Position numbers and translations under genes: made by a program
Shown here: in pieces, positions 14,801 through 18,109 of the stretch
Layout: every line of letters starts with the position of its first letter
Position numbering within the stretch: position 1 is the stretch's first letter
Notes under the pieces: model-generated
Seen by the model: the letters and a program-made list of their open reading frames with translations, nothing else
Told to the model about the DNA's origin: nothing
Databases searched by the model: none
Assembly: GCA_958420075.1 (NCBI GenBank)
Contig: CATZIM010000007.1
Span: 1-18,109, forward strand
DNA: 18,109 nt
Reading direction: 5' to 3'
DNA from: an uncultured Clostridia bacterium
GTDB taxonomy: Bacteria > Bacillota > Clostridia > Lachnospirales > Anaerotignaceae

Positions 14801-14835
14801 AACCCTCCTGTTCCTTTGGGGAATGGGAGGGTTTT
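14801..14835. terminator. Bidirectional terminator between converging genes
   Basis: An 8-bp stem (14801-14808 with 14826-14833), with inner pairing TTCC/GGAA. TTTTG follows on the plus strand and a longer T-rich tail on the minus strand (complement of 14787-14800). It serves the PfkB kinase from the left and the LysR-DUF4177 pair from the right. Confidence 0.8.
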
Positions 14836-14839
14836 GTGT

Positions 14840-15025
14840 TTAGCAGTCTTTTTCGAAAATCAGGTCGATGTCTTTCAGTTTGCCATAATCATTCATGTTG
14901 GTGGGGATGAAACCCACATAACGCCAGCCTTTTGCGGCGTAATTGTCAATGATTTCCCGATGTTCCTCAGAAGCCGCACCGAACAATTTTCCAATGTGGA
15001 CAGATACGTATTCATATTTTTTCAT
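14840..15025 (-). CDS. DUF4177 domain protein
   Basis: A 61-residue protein that is almost entirely a DUF4177 domain: a first strand KKYEYVSVHIG, a helix EEHREIIDNYAAKGW and a second strand pair RYVGFIPT ... IDLIFEKD. The family is common in Firmicutes and has no known function. There is no signal peptide or membrane segment. AAAGGAG stands 8 bases before the ATG, in the 18-base gap after the LysR gene, so the two genes are probably co-transcribed. Confidence 0.85.
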   Translation of the reverse strand: MKKYEYVSVHIGKLFGAASEEHREIIDNYAAKGWRYVGFIPTNMNDYGKLKDIDLIFEKDC

Positions 15026-15043
15026 GGCAAATCTCCTTTCGGT

Positions 15044-15934
15044 CTACTGTTTTCCGATTTCCTGATGGCAGGCGGCAGCGTACTCCCGGCATAGATGGCA
15101 GAAGGCCAGAAAGCTGTCCCCTTGGAATTTATTCTTATGCCACACCAACCGCAAGGTACGGTTCAGTTCACAGTCTGTCAGGGGGATTTCAAAGAGCCTG
15201 CCTGCGGCAAGGGCGTCGGCAGCCAAAAGGCGGCTGATGATGGTGACGCCTAAACCGGATTCTGCCGCTTGCAGCAGCGTCTGGGTATTGCTGCACTCCC
15301 AGCGAATGTCGCAGGAAATGCCTTTTTCCGCCAAAATGCGGTCTGTCATTTCCCGTGTGCCGCTGCCTTTTTCCCGCATGAGGAGGGGATAGGTTTGGCA
15401 GAGTTCAGCGAGGGTCATGGGCGGCGCATCATGGGCGCAAACAGCAGTCAGACTATCCGCCATGACAGGCAGTACCACCAAATCGGGATGGTGGACTTCC
15501 CCTTCTACAAAACCGATGTCCAATGCCCCTTCCGCTAGTCTTTGAACGATGGTGCGGGTGTTTTCCACCTGTACGGAAGTGGGGATATGTTTTTGTTCCT
15601 CCAATTGCCGCAGAATCTCCGGCAGGACACAGGTGCCCACCGTGAGGGTAGCGCCAATGCGGAGAATGGCGTGGTCACTGCTGTGACGGAGGGTGTATTC
15701 CATTTCGTGAAACAGGGAAAGGAGTTCTCTGGCGTAAATGGTGAGCTGTCTGCCTTCGGGGGTGATGAAAAGCCGCTGGTTCAGCCGTTCAAAAAGCAGT
15801 ACGTCATATTCCTCTTCCATTTCTCGTATGGCGCCGCTGACGGTGGGCTGGGAGATGTACAGCTGTTCGGCGGCTTTGCGCATACTGCCTGTTTCGGCTA
15901 CGGCAAGAAAAATTTCCAGATGTCGCAGTGTCAT
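15044..15934 (-). CDS. LysR-family transcriptional regulator
   Basis: A 296-residue LysR-type regulator. The N-terminal winged helix (about 1-60) contains the recognition segment GSMRKAAEQLYISQPTVSGA, then a linker helix and a two-lobe effector domain (about 86-290) with GVTIISR near 229-235. An ATG six codons upstream lacks a ribosome site; this one has AGAGGA 7 bases before it. LysR proteins usually control a divergent operon in response to a small ligand. Here the divergent operon encodes the siroheme-type reductase and an ABC importer, with overlapping promoters and repeated ATAGG half-sites between them. Ligand unknown; a sulfur- or metal-related one is inferred from context. Confidence 0.92.
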   Translation of the reverse strand: MTLRHLEIFLAVAETGSMRKAAEQLYISQPTVSGAIREMEEEYDVLLFERLNQRLFITPEGRQLTIYARELLSLFHEMEYTLRHSSDHAILRIGATLTVGTCVLPEILRQLEEQKHIPTSVQVENTRTIVQRLAEGALDIGFVEGEVHHPDLVVLPVMADSLTAVCAHDAPPMTLAELCQTYPLLMREKGSGTREMTDRILAEKGISCDIRWECSNTQTLLQAAESGLGVTIISRLLAADALAAGRLFEIPLTDCELNRTLRLVWHKNKFQGDSFLAFCHLCREYAAACHQEIGKQ

Positions 15935-16001
15935 GTGGATTCCTCTTTTCATTTTTTGCGTGATGATAGGTTTTTCCCTATGAGTTTCTTTTTATTTTTC
16001 T

Positions 16002-16031
16002 AGTATACAACACATAGGCTCGATGGTACAA
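16002..16031 (-). promoter_or_regulatory. Promoter of the LysR-DUF4177 unit
   Basis: On the minus strand, TTGTAC (16026-16031) and TATACT (16002-16007) are 18 bases apart. The -35 lies on top of the opposing operon's -10. Confidence 0.5.
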
Positions 16032-16032
16032 T
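16024..16032 (+). promoter_or_regulatory. Extended -10 promoter of the reductase-ABC operon
   Basis: TGG-TACAAT (16024-16032) is an extended -10. No good -35 is found 16-18 bases upstream, as expected for a promoter needing an activator. Start is predicted near 16039, about 60 bases before the reductase ATG. The leader has a small TGCAG-N4-CTGCA hairpin (16044-16057). Confidence 0.5.
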
Positions 16033-16097
16033 AGGGATAACTATGCAGTTGTCTGCAAAAAGAGGGATTATGTGCAGAAGAAAGAAGGAGAATGTTT

Positions 16098-17036
16098 ATG
16101 GCAAAATTAAGTCAGGATGATATCAAGAACGTAAAAGGACAGGGTTTTTTGATTAACAGAGGTACAGAGATGTTTTCTGGCCGTGTACTGCCCGGCAACG
16201 GCGTATTCACCGCAAAAGAAATGATGAAAATTGCGGAATGTGCGGAAAAATTCGGCAACGGCAAAATCACCATGACCAGCCGTCTGGCAGTGGAACTGCC
16301 TGGCATCCATTTCGATGACATCGAACCTGCAAAAGCTTTTCTGGCGGAAGAAGGTCTGCTGTTCGGCGGCACAGGGGCAAAAATCCGTCCTGTGGCGGCA
16401 TGCAAAGGCACCACTTGTGTATACGGCAACTTCGACACACAGGGACTGGCACAGGAAATCCATGACAAATATTATATTGGCTGGAGAGAAGTGAAACTGC
16501 CTCATAAATTTAAAATCGCAGTAGGCGGCTGCCCTAACAGCTGCATGAAACCCAGCCTCAACGACTTCGGTGTGGAAGGTCACCGGGTTCCTCAGTACGA
16601 CGTGGAAAAATGCAGAGGCTGCAAGAAATGTATGGTAGAAGTGAACTGCCCTATGAAAGCGGCAAAAGTCGTTGATGGCAAAATGCACATCGACCCCAAT
16701 CTGTGCTCTGCCTGCGGCGTATGCAGCACAGGGAAATGTCCTTTCGGCGCAGTGGCAAAACATGATAAAGAAGTTTACAAAATCTTCGTTGGCGGCACAT
16801 GGGGCAAAAAGACTCGCATGGGTACCGCGCTGAGCCGTTTTGTGGAAAAAGAAGAAATCTTCCCTCTGCTGGAAAAAACTATGCTGTGGTTCAAGGAAAA
16901 CGCTTACCAGAAAGAACGTCTGGGGGCAGCTATGGACCGTATCGGCGTGGATAAAATGGAAGCAGCACTGTTCAGCGACGACCTGCTGAACCGTAAGGAA
17001 GAAATTCTGGCAGCGCCTGTAAAGGAGAGAGCATAA
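16098..17036 (+). CDS. Siroheme/4Fe-4S sulfite or nitrite reductase-like protein with two ferredoxin clusters
   Basis: A 312-residue cytoplasmic redox protein. The N-terminal half-domain of nitrite/sulfite reductases (about 10-85) is followed by the catalytic 4Fe-4S/siroheme cysteines: Cys102 and Cys107 (ACKGTTC), then Cys145 and Cys149 (GGCPNSC). A bacterial ferredoxin insert carries two 4Fe-4S motifs: Cys172-175-178-184 and Cys203-206-209-214. It is a single half-length reductase like clostridial low-molecular-weight forms, not the long assimilatory enzyme. The first cysteine pair is spaced CX4C; classical reductases have CX5C. AAGGAG sits 7 bases before this ATG; an ATG two codons upstream is too close to it. 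It is the first gene of an operon with an ABC importer. Substrate not determined. Confidence 0.88.
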   Translation: MAKLSQDDIKNVKGQGFLINRGTEMFSGRVLPGNGVFTAKEMMKIAECAEKFGNGKITMTSRLAVELPGIHFDDIEPAKAFLAEEGLLFGGTGAKIRPVAACKGTTCVYGNFDTQGLAQEIHDKYYIGWREVKLPHKFKIAVGGCPNSCMKPSLNDFGVEGHRVPQYDVEKCRGCKKCMVEVNCPMKAAKVVDGKMHIDPNLCSACGVCSTGKCPFGAVAKHDKEVYKIFVGGTWGKKTRMGTALSRFVEKEEIFPLLEKTMLWFKENAYQKERLGAAMDRIGVDKMEAALFSDDLLNRKEEILAAPVKERA

Positions 17037-17037
17037 C

Positions 17038-18027
17038 ATGAAATTCACACTTCGCAGAATATTGGCGGCAGCCCTTTCCCTGACACTGTTGGGGGGCACA
17101 TTGGCAGGCTGCGGCAATGATGATACCACCATGGAATCCGAAGCGGCGGAAACAGCCACTCAGGGCGTTACATTCACTGACGCTCTGGGTACAGAAGTGC
17201 AGATTGAAAGCTGGGATACGGTAGTTTCCCTCTATGGCTCCTTTGCGGAAACATGGACACTGGCTGGCGGCAAACTGGTTGGGGTCACAGAAGATGCCAT
17301 TGAGGAACGGAACATGGAACTGGGGGACGATGTTGCCATGATCGGCAGCGTAAAAAGTCCATCTCTGGAATCCATTCTGGCGGTAAACCCTGATTTTGTA
17401 ATTCTGTCTGCGGACATTGCCACACAGGTGGACATGCAGCAGGCTTTGACAGAAGCAGGCATCCCTCATGCTTATTTCCGCGTGGATACTTTTGAGGATT
17501 ATCTGTCCATGCTGGAACTGTTCTGCCAGATGACAGGCCGCAGTGACCTGTACGAACAGAACGGCGCTTTGGTGGAACAGAAAATCACAAAAATCAAAGA
17601 ACTGACAGCAAGGGAAGAAGGCCCCACAGGTCTTTTGATCCGTGCCTTCTCCACAGGAGCAAAGGCCAAAGGCGCTGACAACCAGACAGGCTATATCATG
17701 GAAGATCTGGGCGTGGATAATATCGTCGCTCGCCACGAATCCCTGCTGGAAGATCTGAGCATTGAGGAAATCATCACAGAAGATCCTGATTTTATATTCA
17801 TCACCACCATGGGTGCGGAAGATGCTGCCCTTGCGGCACTGGAAAGCGGCATCATGTCCAACCCCGCATGGGAAGGCCTGACAGCGGTACAGCAGGACAG
17901 ATGCTATGTACTGCCCAAAGACCTGTTCCACTATAAACCAAACGCGCGCTGGGCAGAAAGTTATGCTTATATGGCAAAACTGCTCTATCCAGATTTAGCA
18001 GAGGACATTGATGCGATCATGGCATAA
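17038..18027 (+). CDS. ABC transporter substrate-binding lipoprotein (FecB/BtuF type)
   Basis: A 329-residue lipoprotein. The signal peptide ends in lipobox LAGC with Cys25, followed by an acidic/threonine linker and a Peripla_BP_2 (helical-backbone) fold from about residue 45: a first lobe with the GVTEDAIEE and NPDFVILS strands, a long connecting helix around 160-185, and a second lobe ending with the YVLPKDLFHYKPNARWAES segment. This class delivers iron-siderophores, heme, cobalamin or other metal chelates to FecCD-type permeases. Its ATG is 1 base after the reductase stop, with AAAGGAG inside that gene's end, so the two are tightly coupled. It is followed by an overlapping permease gene. 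Ligand not determined. Confidence 0.9.
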   Translation: MKFTLRRILAAALSLTLLGGTLAGCGNDDTTMESEAAETATQGVTFTDALGTEVQIESWDTVVSLYGSFAETWTLAGGKLVGVTEDAIEERNMELGDDVAMIGSVKSPSLESILAVNPDFVILSADIATQVDMQQALTEAGIPHAYFRVDTFEDYLSMLELFCQMTGRSDLYEQNGALVEQKITKIKELTAREEGPTGLLIRAFSTGAKAKGADNQTGYIMEDLGVDNIVARHESLLEDLSIEEIITEDPDFIFITTMGAEDAALAALESGIMSNPAWEGLTAVQQDRCYVLPKDLFHYKPNARWAESYAYMAKLLYPDLAEDIDAIMA

Positions 18028-18109
18028 GGGAGCTTTTCTCCTGATAGTATTGCTGTGTTGTCTGGCTGGGGCAGTTTGCCTCAGCCTTTTTACCGGTTCC
18101 AGCAGTCTG
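18011..18109 (+). CDS. FecCD-type ABC transporter permease, N-terminal fragment (runs off window)
   Basis: 33 codons run from an ATG inside the end of the substrate-binding gene (17-base overlap) and stay open to the window's edge. They encode a short basic start followed by one hydrophobic helix (about 8-27) and LFTGSSSL. That is the normal opening of FecCD permeases, where the first helix is followed by a G-S motif. Position after a FecB/BtuF-type binding protein supports this. An ATPase gene would be expected beyond the window. Confidence 0.7.
   Translation, partial: MRSWHKGAFLLIVLLCCLAGAVCLSLFTGSSSL

Larger units (their letters stand above)
15966..16044. promoter_or_regulatory. Cluster of ATAGG/CCTAT half-sites (candidate LysR operator)
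   Basis: Half-sites are at 15966-15970 (ATAGG), 15977-15981 (CCTAT), 16014-16018 (ATAGG) and 16031-16035 (ATAGG), plus CTAT at 16041-16044. Two form dyads: ATAGG-N6-CCTAT (15966-15981) and ATAG-N6-CTAT (16031-16044). The two-site layout across a divergent promoter is typical of LysR control. Assignment to this protein is inferred. Confidence 0.45.

Noticed and set aside
16107..17931. Minus-strand open frames of 350 and 319 codons
   Set aside because: Antisense to the reductase and binding-protein genes, Cys/His/Phe-rich, no ribosome sites.
1..18109. CRISPR array, insertion sequence, toxin-antitoxin or phage-defence genes
   Set aside because: Read for direct repeats with regular spacers, transposase or integrase motifs and paired small genes; none were seen in the window.

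Overview
The window looks like chromosome of an anaerobic, mid-GC Clostridia (Lachnospirales-like) bacterium. The pointers are strong AGGAGG-type ribosome sites, short intergenic gaps, U-tailed hairpin terminators, and families common in gut Firmicutes: C_GCAxxG_C_C, DUF4177, copper-amine-oxidase-N/DUF3298 secreted protein, and a short siroheme-type reductase with two ferredoxin clusters. No transposase, CRISPR array, rRNA or complete tRNA was found. The organism cannot be named from sequence reading alone.

Left edge (1-190): a 20-nt sequence matching the 3' end of an initiator tRNA (T-loop to discriminator base) is followed by a terminator but has no tRNA body before it. This is what the far attachment site of an element integrated in tRNA-fMet would look like.

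Minus-strand block (198-8620), read right to left: a C_GCAxxG_C_C redox-type protein (8132-8620); a secreted CuAO_N/DUF3298 protein (6940-7971); a structured intergenic stretch; a MarR regulator, lipoprotein membrane-fusion protein and RND pump operon (6586 to 1869) with a promoter/operator in front of MarR; then a patatin-like phospholipase translationally coupled to a metallo-beta-lactamase-fold hydrolase (1768 to 198).

Plus-strand block (9018-14795): a PAS-containing sigma-54 activator, then a near-consensus -24/-12 promoter, then a YtcJ-like amidohydrolase and an APC-family permease. Dyads built on TGACA/TGTCA occur upstream of the -24/-12 promoter and at the start of the activator's own transcript. 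Together these form a self-contained inducible uptake-and-hydrolysis module of unknown substrate. A PfkB-family sugar/nucleoside kinase follows as a separate unit.

Right end (14840-18109): a LysR regulator and a DUF4177 protein point left. Diverging from them is an operon of a siroheme/4Fe-4S sulfite/nitrite reductase-like protein, a lipoprotein substrate-binding protein and the start of a FecCD-type permease that runs off the window. The divergent promoters overlap and carry repeated ATAGG/CCTAT half-sites, so LysR probably controls both directions.

The two most interesting systems are the sigma-54 amidohydrolase/permease module and the LysR-controlled operon joining a siroheme-type reductase to a metal-chelate or tetrapyrrole importer.
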